A stretch of 42,595 nt of DNA from Deltaproteobacteria bacterium (GTDB lineage Bacteria > Desulfobacterota > Desulfuromonadia > Desulfuromonadales > Geopsychrobacteraceae). The stretch lies in NCBI GenBank assembly GCA_024280485.1, contig JAJRQB010000122.1, forward strand, positions 1 to 42,595, read 5' to 3'. Position 1 is the stretch's first letter, and each line of letters starts with the position of its first letter. Below, in pieces: positions 17,096 through 26,453 of the stretch. The notes beneath the pieces are model-generated. The model was not told where the DNA came from and did no database searches. It saw only the letters and a list, made by a program, of their open reading frames with translations. The translations under genes were made by a program, and so were the position numbers.

Positions 17096-17980
17096 ATGTC
17101 GATAAAAAACTATCTGAGTATTGATGTCGAAGATTATTTCCAGGTTTCTGCTTTTGAAAATGTTTCGCCTCCTGAAACTTGGACCAGTCGGGTCAGTCGT
17201 GTCGTATATAATACCGAACTTATCCTCGCCTTATTGGCAGAGCGTGATGTGAAAGCGACCTTCTTTATATTGGGGTGGGTCGCAGAACACTATCCCGAAA
17301 TACCACGTAACATTGCTGCTCAGGGGCATGAGATTGCCAGTCATGGTTATGGGCATCAGCGCGTATGCAATCTCGAACGTAAAAAATTTCGTGAGGATGT
17401 CCGTTCAAGTAAGGCACTTCTGGAAGATCTGACCGGGAAACCAGTTTATGGTTATCGGGCTCCGAGTTATTCAATTTCCAATGAGACAGAATGGGCGTTT
17501 GATGAACTGTTGGAGGCCGGTTACCAGTACGATTCCAGTATCTTCCCGATTAAGCATGATTTCTATGGAATGTCTGATTGGTCGAGATTCTCTAGCTATG
17601 CAGTTAAGTCGGAGGACGGGACATGGAACTCTGCTGAAACGGCACTGTCTGAATGTCTGAATATCAGGGAATTACCAATTACGACAGTTGAGATCTTTGG
17701 CCACAATCTGCCGATAGCAGGTGGCGGATATTTCCGTCTATTGCCATACCCACTGACCAAGTGGGGTCTCAGGCGCATCAATCTGCAGGATCAGAAGCCC
17801 TTTGTGTTCTACCTTCACCCCTGGGAGTTTGACCCACAGCAACCGCGCATGGAGAACATCAATTTTAAGAGTAGATTTCGTCATTATCTTAATCTGCATA
17901 AAACGAAAAAACGATTTATGGACCTGCTCGCTGATTTTGAGTTTACCCCGATATATCAGGGCCTTTTTGCCTCTCAATAG
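17096..17980 (+). CDS. Polysaccharide deacetylase, DUF3473 type (XrtA-associated)
   Basis: A 294-residue NodB-fold enzyme. The metal site is visible: Asp pair in LSIDVEDYF, His-x3-His in SHGYGHQ; the GYRAPSYS motif follows. The C-terminal DUF3473-like part (HPWEFDP) is typical of the exosortase-linked family. It probably removes N-acetyl groups from the growing polysaccharide; there is no signal peptide, so it may act in the cytoplasm. A GGGGGCAG ribosome-binding site precedes the ATG after a 127-bp gap that could hold a promoter. Confidence 0.92.
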   Translation: MSIKNYLSIDVEDYFQVSAFENVSPPETWTSRVSRVVYNTELILALLAERDVKATFFILGWVAEHYPEIPRNIAAQGHEIASHGYGHQRVCNLERKKFREDVRSSKALLEDLTGKPVYGYRAPSYSISNETEWAFDELLEAGYQYDSSIFPIKHDFYGMSDWSRFSSYAVKSEDGTWNSAETALSECLNIRELPITTVEIFGHNLPIAGGGYFRLLPYPLTKWGLRRINLQDQKPFVFYLHPWEFDPQQPRMENINFKSRFRHYLNLHKTKKRFMDLLADFEFTPIYQGLFASQ

Positions 17981-17994
17981 GAGGTAGTTATTCT

Positions 17995-19035
17995 ATGAAT
18001 ATTCGTTTGGCCACAGAGCTTGATCAGACCGCCTGGGACGCATACGTACTTAGACATGAGAATGGTCTTGCTTATCATCAGTACGCCTGGTGTAGGGCCG
18101 TATACGCCGCTTACCATTTATCCGCCCGCTATCTTTTGGCTGAGCAGACAGGGAGGATTTGCGGAGTTCTGCCGCTCATAGATTTTAAAAAACCCTTTGT
18201 TGGCCATAGTTTCGTCTCTTTGCCATATTGTGATCAGGGCGGCTGTCTGGCTGATGACCCACTCACTGCGTCAGCACTTTTGGCGAGAGCTATAGCCATG
18301 TCTGGGGAGGACAAAGTCGACTCGATCGAGTTGCGACAATTAGGCCGTCAGAATGCTATCTCCTGTCAGGGGCAAACGTGCAGAAAAGTCAGAATGGTCC
18401 TTGATCTTCCTGCCTCATCAGACGTTCTGCTAAGCGGGTTGAAGTCTAAATTACGCAGTCAGATTGGCAAGCCGATGCGTGATGGTTTGACAGCCAAGCT
18501 GGGCGGATTGGAACTGGTTTCCGACTTTTATCAAATCTATTGCGAAAATATGCACAATCTCGGCTCGCCTGTTCACAGTCGCAAATGGTTAGAGTCAGTC
18601 GTACACCACTATGGCCGTAATGCAAGAGTTGGGCTTGTCTTAACTCCTAAAGGGGAGCCAGCGGCAGGTGGGATCATTCTTTTGCATGGGAAAACGGTCT
18701 CTATCCCTTGGGCTTCTTCTTTACGTAAATTCAACACAATGAACCCTAATATGCTGCTTTATTGGACTTTTTTGGCTTTTTCCTCTGAACATGGATTTAG
18801 TCGTTTTGATTTCGGACGTTCGACGCCAGGGGAGGGGACGTACCGTTTTAAAGAGCAGTGGGGTGCTTATCCGGTTGCTCTTAATTGGCAACATATCAAT
18901 TTGAACGGACAGAGAAACTCTGTTGATTCTCAGCTTTCAGGCGTAAGGCCGAATCTGGAAAAAATTTGGATGCGCATGCCTATTGGTCTCTGCAACAGCT
19001 GTGGCCCGTTGGTAAGGCGTTATGTCAGTTTGTGA
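17995..19035 (+). CDS. FemAB-like acyltransferase (XrtA/PEP-CTERM-associated type)
   Basis: A 346-residue protein with two GNAT-like halves, as in FemABX aminoacyl transferases. The C-terminal half has the typical RFDFGRSTPGEGTYRFKEQWG stretch, seen here as FDFGRSTPGEGTY then FKEQWGA. The exosortase-linked FemAB family occurs right after a DUF3473 deacetylase, as here, so it may acylate amino groups freed by that enzyme (inference). AGGAGG precedes the ATG, 14 bp after the deacetylase stop. Confidence 0.88.
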   Translation: MNIRLATELDQTAWDAYVLRHENGLAYHQYAWCRAVYAAYHLSARYLLAEQTGRICGVLPLIDFKKPFVGHSFVSLPYCDQGGCLADDPLTASALLARAIAMSGEDKVDSIELRQLGRQNAISCQGQTCRKVRMVLDLPASSDVLLSGLKSKLRSQIGKPMRDGLTAKLGGLELVSDFYQIYCENMHNLGSPVHSRKWLESVVHHYGRNARVGLVLTPKGEPAAGGIILLHGKTVSIPWASSLRKFNTMNPNMLLYWTFLAFSSEHGFSRFDFGRSTPGEGTYRFKEQWGAYPVALNWQHINLNGQRNSVDSQLSGVRPNLEKIWMRMPIGLCNSCGPLVRRYVSL

Positions 19036-19065
19036 ATCTGGATCCTTAGAGCAAAGAAGGGCACT

Positions 19066-20364
19066 ATGAGAATTGGAAGAACGCTCACTCCGGCAGCTGC
19101 TCCCCTCTCTTTCGCGAATATTTTTTCGGGGATAAAGGCAGCTCTAAACGGTGACTGCGCTCAAGAGCGATTCAGGGAGGAGCTGCAGGGGTATTTTCAG
19201 GCTAAATACTGCTTCCTCGTCTCATCTGGCAAAGCTGCACTCGCGGTGATATTGGAAGCCATGAAAAACCTGCATCCAGAGCGGGATGAAGTCCTTATCC
19301 CTGCTTTAAACTGTTTTTCTGTCCCCTCCGCTATCGTACGTGCCGGGCTTAAAGTCACCCTGTGCGATATTGATGAGGAAACTCTTGATTTCGATTATGT
19401 CCAGTTGCGTGCCAAGCTCAATAATCCTCGATTACTATGTGTAATTCCCACTCATCTGTTCGGTCGACCGGCGGATATTTATCGTTTGAAAGTGATGCTT
19501 GCCGGTTCCGAGGTCATGATCATTGAGGACACGGCTCAGGCATTTGGCGGAGAATGCGCCGGACACAAACTCGGTACAATTGGTGATGTCAGTCTCTTCA
19601 GCCTAGGGCGTGGTAAGGCGCTGTCGACTGTTGAGGGTGGGATTATCCTGACCAACCAGGCAGACCTTGCCAGTCGGATTGAGAAGGTTCACGCACGCCT
19701 GCCATCCGGTAACAGGCTGCGCACTCTGAAGTTGGCCATTTATGCTCTTGCCATCACCATCCTGCAGCATCCAATCTTATTCTGGCTGCCGAACTCTCTA
19801 TCATTTCTTAAGTTGGGGCAAACAATCTACGCTCCAAGTTTCGCAATACTGAAATTCACAGCTTTTCAAGCTGGACTTGCCTACGGATGGCAACAAAAAC
19901 TCGCGCAGTTTAAAGATATCCGAAAGCGGAATGTCGCTGATCTGACTGTAATTCTTGACGATCTCAGGCAGGTTCATTATGGCCGCAATCAGGGAGAAGC
20001 CCTTAACCTGATCCGCCTGCCCTGGCATATAAAATCTCAAAGCTTGCGCTTGAAAATTCTAGAAAAAAGCAGACAATTCGGGCTGGGAATTGCCGCGATA
20101 TACCCGTTTCCGATATCTCAAATTCCCAGCCTGAAGAAGGATTTTCAACCGGAGGCCTATCCGGTCGCAGAATCCTGTACCAGAACTCTGGTCACCTTAC
20201 CGGTTCACCCGTTCGTAACTCTCAGGGATATAGCCCGGATTCAACAGTTTTTACGGAATCTGCACAAAGATAAAGAGGTAAGGAGATTGTGGCAGACGGA
20301 AGAGGATGATATCCCGGCGGATATGACTTCTCCTAAGTATTCGTTGGAAAAGGAGACCTGTTAA
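19066..20364 (+). CDS. DegT/DnrJ/EryC1-family PLP aminotransferase
   Basis: A 432-residue PLP enzyme. Motifs are VSSGKAALAVIL near the phosphate-binding site, IEDTAQAFGGE with the PLP Asp, and SLGRGKALSTVEGG with the Schiff-base lysine. The family makes amino sugars from keto-sugar nucleotides, but the extended C-terminus and unusual GRGK motif set it apart from classic sugar aminotransferases, so the substrate could instead be another small molecule. It is in tight operon with the next gene, whose ATG starts directly after this stop. Confidence 0.88.
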   Translation: MRIGRTLTPAAAPLSFANIFSGIKAALNGDCAQERFREELQGYFQAKYCFLVSSGKAALAVILEAMKNLHPERDEVLIPALNCFSVPSAIVRAGLKVTLCDIDEETLDFDYVQLRAKLNNPRLLCVIPTHLFGRPADIYRLKVMLAGSEVMIIEDTAQAFGGECAGHKLGTIGDVSLFSLGRGKALSTVEGGIILTNQADLASRIEKVHARLPSGNRLRTLKLAIYALAITILQHPILFWLPNSLSFLKLGQTIYAPSFAILKFTAFQAGLAYGWQQKLAQFKDIRKRNVADLTVILDDLRQVHYGRNQGEALNLIRLPWHIKSQSLRLKILEKSRQFGLGIAAIYPFPISQIPSLKKDFQPEAYPVAESCTRTLVTLPVHPFVTLRDIARIQQFLRNLHKDKEVRRLWQTEEDDIPADMTSPKYSLEKETC

Positions 20365-21069
20365 ATGGAAAACCATCTAGCGATCCAGCTTAAGAGAATT
20401 TTAAAAGCTGTCAAATTCGACAGGCTCTATTTTTACCTACGCGCAAATTCTTACGTTAACAAAGTTACCGTTCCGGTTGAAAAAGATCTTTCTACACTAA
20501 GGCCGCTGCAGGACGAACTGGATCAGGCCGGGGTGGAAATAGTAAAGATCACTATGACACCCGGAGCGTTAATTCAAAATTACGAAACACGGCAGTCGCT
20601 TATCTTCCCTGATGCAGAGAGGCAGGAGACCGCCATAAACTATCTAGAAAAAGGATACCATGGGATTGCGTTGGTTCGGGGGAATCATGTGAGTGGAGAC
20701 ATCTGGTACACCAGCGCAGATCCTCACAAAGAAGGGGCGGTACATCCCGATCTTAAATGGCTCAAGATCGCGTGTGGGCCTAAGGATGCATATGCTTTTG
20801 ATATGTATTTGCACCCCGACAGGCGAGGTAGGAATTCAGCGAATATGCTGCAGAATGGAATCCTGCACGAGATAGGGAAGCATGGATATACCAGAGCACT
20901 GGGTTATTTTTGGGCCGAGAATATACCCGCACTTTGGGTACATCGGACACTCCAATGGAGCGAACTGAAAAGGGTGAAAGTTACCCGGTTACTCTGTTTT
21001 CATCATTCCCATGTGAGTATTGTCGGTAAACGCAAAGAACGCTCTCGCTGGTTATATTTTAGGAACTGA
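20365..21069 (+). CDS. GNAT-family acyltransferase-like protein
   Basis: A 234-residue protein whose C-terminal half has a GNAT acetyl-CoA motif: LHPDRRGRNSANML (about residues 152-165), then an Asn-rich strand FWAENIPALWVHRTLQW typical of the end of the fold. The N-terminal part is not recognised. It is directly adjacent to the aminotransferase gene, so it may acylate that enzyme's amino product (inference). Confidence 0.7.
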   Translation: MENHLAIQLKRILKAVKFDRLYFYLRANSYVNKVTVPVEKDLSTLRPLQDELDQAGVEIVKITMTPGALIQNYETRQSLIFPDAERQETAINYLEKGYHGIALVRGNHVSGDIWYTSADPHKEGAVHPDLKWLKIACGPKDAYAFDMYLHPDRRGRNSANMLQNGILHEIGKHGYTRALGYFWAENIPALWVHRTLQWSELKRVKVTRLLCFHHSHVSIVGKRKERSRWLYFRN

Positions 21070-21114
21070 GAGAAGAAAGTTCGAAGGTGATAGCTCAACA
21101 ATTTGAGGAATTGA

Positions 21115-22203
21115 ATGTCCGAGATATCAACAGGTTGTGTATCCAGTATGGACGATTGGCTTTCCATCTCCAGCGACTGGACCAAGCTTTTAGCTAAGTC
21201 GAACGCTGCTACATATTTTCTTTCGTGGGAGTGGTTGTTCTCATGGGCTGAAATCTGTATGAGCGCAGATCGTCAGCTACACATATTGGTCTTCTATGAA
21301 AAGGGTTCGTTGATTGGAATTGCTCCATTTTACATCTTGAAACGTAAGTTCGGAATGTTCCTTGTCCGAGAGATCCGTTTTCTTGGTACGCCTGAATCAG
21401 GATCTGATTTTCTAGATGTGATAACGCAGAAAGGGCGTGAAAAAGAAATTTCAAATGGTCTTTATGATTATTTGCACGGAGAGGGACGTTCTTGCTGGGA
21501 TCAGTTGAATTTGTCAGACATGCGATCCGACAGCCTGTTTTTTCTTCACTTTAAGAATCGTCTTGATGCTGAAGGACGATATGCGGAATTAAGTCGAAGT
21601 GCATATTGTCCAGTAATGAAACTTCCGAGTACCGAGAGTGATTTATACGTAATGTTATCACCCGGATGGCGAAAGAAGTTCAAGCAGGATATGCGCGTTT
21701 CAAATCGTGATCATGATGTGTCACATGTTGTTCATAACGGATCTGAAGTTGAAAGGAAATTAGATTGCTTTTTCAAGATGTACGAAGAGAAAGGTGGTTG
21801 GCCAGGTGCTCAGCTATGTTCGATTCTGAAAAAACTTTCGCAGAAATATGCTGACCATATGCCATTTCAACTCGATTATTTATACATAGATGGCAAGCCG
21901 AAGGCTGCTCTTTTCCATTTTAAATTTAAGGGAATCATGTCCATGTATTTAATGGCAGTGGACAAACAACACAACCCAAAGATCAGCCTTGGCAACCTCC
22001 TGGTCGGCTATAGCGTCAAACGTGCAATTTTGGATGGCTATAAATATTACGATTTTCTCAAAGGGGATGAGCGTTATAAGTTCCACTGGTCCAACAGCGG
22101 TCATTGCACCCTGCAATTGAATGTTTGGCAGAAACGCCCTGTCGGGTATGGCCTGGCACTGGCGAAAATGGTGCGGCAGTCTGGAAAAATACTGTTGAGG
22201 TGA
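21115..22203 (+). CDS. CelD/BcsL-like GNAT acyltransferase
   Basis: A 362-residue protein of the CelD/BcsL acetyltransferase type (two GNAT-like lobes). Seen: an N-terminal SWEWLFSWAE stretch, a middle GWRKKFKQDMR, and a C-terminal KAALFHFKFKG, then YDFLKGDERYKFHW near the end, all typical of this family. These proteins are common in exopolysaccharide loci, where they are thought to acylate sugars. It precedes the carrier-protein cassette by 99 bp, which would fit use of a carrier-bound acyl donor. Confidence 0.8.
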   Translation: MSEISTGCVSSMDDWLSISSDWTKLLAKSNAATYFLSWEWLFSWAEICMSADRQLHILVFYEKGSLIGIAPFYILKRKFGMFLVREIRFLGTPESGSDFLDVITQKGREKEISNGLYDYLHGEGRSCWDQLNLSDMRSDSLFFLHFKNRLDAEGRYAELSRSAYCPVMKLPSTESDLYVMLSPGWRKKFKQDMRVSNRDHDVSHVVHNGSEVERKLDCFFKMYEEKGGWPGAQLCSILKKLSQKYADHMPFQLDYLYIDGKPKAALFHFKFKGIMSMYLMAVDKQHNPKISLGNLLVGYSVKRAILDGYKYYDFLKGDERYKFHWSNSGHCTLQLNVWQKRPVGYGLALAKMVRQSGKILLR

Positions 22204-22302
22204 CACTGGCTGCTGAATTGTCTATTGGCCGTACGGTTTTAAATACAGGAAGTTTGAACATATAGCATCGCTACCGAGGACTGTGAGGAAAGGGGAGACG
22301 AG

Positions 22303-22548
22303 ATGCCGACGCGAGAAAAAATCAGGCAATTTATTATGAATGAATTGGTTGCCGATGGCAGTGGGAGCGAGTTGTCCGATACGGTTCTACTCATCGATTC
22401 CGGGGTCATCGATTCCCTCGGGATCATGTCGCTGTTGGGTTTTTTGGAGGAGAATTTTTCAATTCAGATATCCGGTGAAGATCTGGTACCGGATAATTTC
22501 GCCACAATTTCGACCATCAGCGATTTTGTTGCTCAGAAAAGCCTATAG
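22303..22548 (+). CDS. Acyl/peptidyl carrier protein
   Basis: An 81-residue four-helix carrier protein. Ser38 in VIDSLG is the phosphopantetheine attachment site. It is followed after 15 bp by an acyl-CoA dehydrogenase and then an adenylation enzyme, so its cargo is probably loaded and oxidised while tethered. GGAAAGGGGAG precedes the ATG. This is not a fatty-acid-synthesis acpP by context. Confidence 0.92.
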   Translation: MPTREKIRQFIMNELVADGSGSELSDTVLLIDSGVIDSLGIMSLLGFLEENFSIQISGEDLVPDNFATISTISDFVAQKSL

Positions 22549-22563
22549 CAGTCGGGGGGGATT

Positions 22564-23709
22564 GTGGACTTTGAATTGACGGATGAGCAGAAGGTCTGGA
22601 AGGAGACGATCATCAAGTTTTCCCGGCAGGAACTGGCCTACGACATCGCGGCGGTAGAGAAGAGTGGCGAGTTCCCATGGGATGCATGGCGAAAATGTGC
22701 TGAGATGCAGATTTTGGCCATGCCCTTTGCAGAGGAGTATGGCGGCTGTGGGGTCGATTTTTTGACTACTGTTCATTCCCTGAACTCCCTTGGTTACGCA
22801 TGTAAGGATGCCGGTCTTGTTCATGCACTAACGACTCAAATCCTTTGTGGCTTGCAGATCGCTCTCTTCGGCAATGAGGCATTGAAGTTAAGGTACTTAC
22901 CCTCGCTTTGTCGTGGGGAAAAGGTTTTTGCCCAGGCGATAACCGAACCAGGCTCCGGATCCGATGCCCTGTCAATGCGTACGAAGGCTGAAAAACAGGG
23001 GGAAGCATTTATTCTCAATGGCAGTAAGACTTTCATCACCAACGGACCGATGGCCGATGTTGTTATCGTTTTTGCGGTGACTGCTCCTGAGAAAAAGACC
23101 CTTGGGGGGATATCCTGTCTCGTTGTCGAAGATGGCATGGAGGGATTCAGTAAGGGGAAGCCCCTGGAAAAGATGGGATTGACCACGCTTCAGAACGGTG
23201 AACTCTTTTTTGATAATTGTGAAGTCTCTTGCGACAGGCTCTTGGGCAAAGAAGGCCAGGGGGCCATTATCTTCAATGAATCGATGGAATGGGAACGAAG
23301 TCTTCTTCCTGCAGTGCACCTGGGAACGATGGAGAGAATCCTGGAGATTTCAGTTAAGTATGCAAAAGAGCGTAGCGCCTTCGGAAAGGCCATCGGGAAC
23401 TATCAGGCCGTCGCCAACAAGATCTCCAGAATGAAGATGAATATAGAGCTTGGAAAAGGAATCCTCTATCGCTGTGCGAGTTTAAAGGGCCGAAACAAGA
23501 GAGCGCCCCTGGACGCCTCCATATGCAAATTATTCATCAGTGAGAGTTTGAAACAGGCATGTCTTGATGCCGTGCAGATACATGGTGGCTATGGATTCAT
23601 GTGCGAATACGAGATCGAAAGGGATCTGCGTGACAGCATCGCCTCAACCATCTATTCCGGAACATCGGAGCTTCAGCATAATATCATCGCACGATTTATG
23701 GGGTTGTGA
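22564..23709 (+). CDS. Acyl-CoA dehydrogenase-family flavoprotein acting on a carrier-bound substrate
   Basis: A 381-residue FAD enzyme with all family motifs: AITEPGSGSDALS near residue 125, a GSKTFITNG strand near 153, RSAFGKAIGNYQAV near 270-283 and HGGYGFMCEYEIERDLRDS near 340-358. The usual catalytic Glu position (IYEGTS in MCAD) is Ser365 (IYSGTSE), while Glu244 in MEWERS sits where isovaleryl-CoA dehydrogenase carries its base. Both features recall PltE/RedW-type prolyl-carrier-protein dehydrogenases. Start is a GTG after GGGGGG. Flanked by a carrier protein and an adenylation gene, so it probably oxidises a tethered aminoacyl or acyl group. Confidence 0.9.
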   Translation: MDFELTDEQKVWKETIIKFSRQELAYDIAAVEKSGEFPWDAWRKCAEMQILAMPFAEEYGGCGVDFLTTVHSLNSLGYACKDAGLVHALTTQILCGLQIALFGNEALKLRYLPSLCRGEKVFAQAITEPGSGSDALSMRTKAEKQGEAFILNGSKTFITNGPMADVVIVFAVTAPEKKTLGGISCLVVEDGMEGFSKGKPLEKMGLTTLQNGELFFDNCEVSCDRLLGKEGQGAIIFNESMEWERSLLPAVHLGTMERILEISVKYAKERSAFGKAIGNYQAVANKISRMKMNIELGKGILYRCASLKGRNKRAPLDASICKLFISESLKQACLDAVQIHGGYGFMCEYEIERDLRDSIASTIYSGTSELQHNIIARFMGL

Positions 23710-23711
23710 AA

Positions 23712-25301
23712 ATGGCGGATGTCGTTCTGCTACAGCAATATCTGGATGGGGCGGTTTTTGAAACCCCGGAAAAAATCGCCGTGACCGACGGGAACAATTC
23801 CCTCTGTTTCCGTGAGCTGTCGGTTTTATCCAGTAAAATGGCTCATGGCTTGAAGGCTAGGGGAGTAACGAGACAGGACCGAGTGGTGATCTGCCTGCAG
23901 CGCTCAGTCAGCTTTCTGCCCTCGGTCCTGGGGATTCTCAAGGCGGACGCTATTTATGTTCCCCTTGATCACAAGACCCCGGCAGAGCGATGGGCATACA
24001 TTCTCGAAGATGCCGCGCCCAAAGTGCTCATTTGTGATAGCAAGACGATTCCCGTGGCGAAGGATGCCATGGCCCGGATCGGGGTAGAAATTCCGCTCAT
24101 GGTCGTCTGTAGTCAAGGTGAAATTCAAGCGGAGTTTGCGGGGGAGGTCATGGGGCTTGAGGCAACCGGTTGTTGCGACGGAAGTGTTCCGAGCTATTTA
24201 AACCATGAAAACGACCTCGCATATATCTTGTACACATCCGGGTCAACAGGCCGGCCCAAAGGAGTGATGATTTCACATGCGAACGTTAAGGCATATATAG
24301 ATTGGGCCACCGACTTTTTCAATATAGGTTCATAAGATAAGCTGCTTGGGACAGCGCCATTTCATTTCGACATGTCAACCTTTGATATTTATTGCTCGCT
24401 TAAGTCCGGAGCGACCTTTTGTATTGCAGGTGAGATTCAGTCTCTTTTCCCGGGAAAGCTGGTTGAATTTATTGAGCAGCAGCAGGTGACCCTGTGGAAA
24501 GGTGTTTCCTCACTCCTCATGTATATGTCGAGATCTGGAGTTCTCAAGCAAGGGTCGATGCCAACATTGAGACAGGTGCTTTTTGCGGGGGAGACTCTCC
24601 CGACTAAATATTTGATCGATTGGATGTCCGTATTTCCGGAAAAAACTTTCTACAATGCTTATGGACCAACTGAGACGACCGGTGTTTCTACCTGTTATCT
24701 GGTTAATAGTTTACCCGAAGGTCCCCATGTGCGGATACCGATCGGTGTACCCCGTCAGGGGACCAGGGTTTTTATTCTCACTGATGAGCATGTCGAGGTG
24801 CCCGTGGGGGAAGTCGGAGAATTATGTATCGCGGGTCACGGTTTGGCCAACGGTTATCTGAACGATCCTGAAAAAACCGCCAGGGCCTTTGTTTCAAGCT
24901 CGCTGGATGGCCCAGGCGAGCGTATCTATAAAACCGGAGATAGGGCCCGCCTGTTGCCGGATGGCAATCTGGAATATCTCGGCCGGAAAGACCGGCAGCT
25001 CAAGTTCATGGGATACCGGATTGAGGCAGGGGAGGTTGAACACGCACTTTTGTCGATCCCACAGGTCAAGGATACGGCCGTAGATTTGGTTGAATCGAGG
25101 CTCAACGAGGGGGTTCTTGAGTTGGCGGCCTTTCTGGAATCTGATGAAGACATTGATATCGCGCTGATTTTTTCCGAGATGAAAAAGAGGCTGCCGAACT
25201 ACATGATCCCAAAACGTTTCATACGGGTTGCAAAGTTGCCGCGTTGTGAGCGTGGCAAGATAAAACGGGGTGCCCTTATGGAGCATCATTCGGCCATATG
25301 A
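23712..25301 (+). pseudogene. AMP-forming adenylation enzyme (amino acid/acyl ligase) interrupted by in-frame TAA
   Basis: Read through, this is a 529-residue ANL-superfamily enzyme. Motifs include YILYTSGSTGRPKG (171-184), GTAPFHFDMSTFD (213-225), YNAYGPTETTG, YKTGDRARLLPDG, GRKDRQLKFMGYRIE and the C-terminal catalytic Lys in RGKIKRG. A TAA at 24333-24335 (codon 208) splits it, with both halves in one frame and no other lesion; a restart at the ATG at 24372 would give a C-terminal piece lacking the P-loop. Asp220 of FDMS is at the position that binds the amino group in amino-acid-activating domains. It would load the carrier protein at 22303. It resembles the exosortase-A-associated ligase family. 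The stop may be a real mutation or a sequence error. Confidence 0.85.
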
Positions 25302-26430
25302 GCGGGGGCAGGATGGACAAGATTGCAGTACAAAGGATCATAGATCTGCTGAAAGAGATAAAGGGAATCAATACCTTTTACGATCTACATGTGCATCCCT
25401 TTGAAGTGATGTATGCCCCCTTACGGTACCACGCTTCGCCGGAGACCAAAGGGTTGTTCAGTGCCGGGACCTCAGAGTATCTATCGCCCGTAATCAACGA
25501 TCTGGACTTACGAAAGAGGACGGTCAGGGCAGAAAATATCACTCATAAAGGTTGCTGGCGAAATTTGCCCTTCTGAATTCAAGGCGTGTGTACGCTCATA
25601 CCGGTCCGAGGGTTATGGGTGACCAGATGGGATTGAGCGCAATCGACAAAATTCTCTTGCTCCCCATTATGGGCATCGAGGGTGCCGGTGACGGGCAATT
25701 GAGGTCGATGAAGGAGATGTTTGGCTCCGATGATCGTTTCTTATTTGGTTATTGCCTGCCTAACGACATTCCTGACGATAAGGTTGCAGATGACGTCAAA
25801 CGAGCCATGGATAGTTACGATATCCAGGTCTTGAAAATTCACCCTGCGGTAACAGGCATAGATCTCTCCACTCAAAAGGGAATAGCGCGGGTCGAATCAA
25901 TCCTTGATGCCTCCCGACAGACCAGGCTGAAAGTGGTCATTCACGGTGGCAGGAGTCCTGATTGCGAAAACGTCGAGACCATGTCCTACGGAACCGTCAA
26001 TGACCTGCAGCATGTCGATTGGTCGATCACTTCTGAAACGATCATTATTGCTCACAGCGGGTGCTTTGGTCATACCTTCGGGGAGGTGCAGGGCGAGGTG
26101 CTTCCCATGTTAAATCGTCTTCTCCGGCGGCATTCAAATCTGGCGGTAGATACGTCCGGGGTCGGGTTTGAGGTCCTTTGCCAGATCTTGAAGACTATCG
26201 ATCCGCAAAGAATCGTGTTTGGGTCTGATTCACTCTATGAAGTGCAATGGTCGGTAATGGTCAAACTCTGGTGCGCCTTGGAGCAAACTGTGTCGAGGCC
26301 AGAAGATACTTTGCTCCGTATTGCCAGTCGCAATCCCGCCAATTTGATCAGCATGGCGAAGAGCTATGCACAGCAAGAAAATCGTCGGGTTGGCGGTGTC
26401 TGCCAAAGCGCAGGCGGTCTTGGGCTTTAG
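25298..26430 (+). pseudogene. Amidohydrolase (PF04909-like) split by a frameshift
   Basis: Two overlapping frames together make one TIM-barrel amidohydrolase of about 375 residues. The first (25298-25576) has the metal motif FYDLHVHPFE with His31 and His33; the second (25552-26430) continues with VVIHGGRS, IIAHSGCFGH and a late FGSDSLYE Asp. The frame change must lie within about 25547-25576, near CATAAAGGTTG, and equals a one-base error. The start overlaps the adenylation gene stop as ATGA, so it belongs to the same cassette. Its reaction is unknown; the family contains decarboxylases and hydrolases. Confidence 0.8.
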
Positions 26431-26453
26431 CCCGACCCTGGAACGATGGATAA

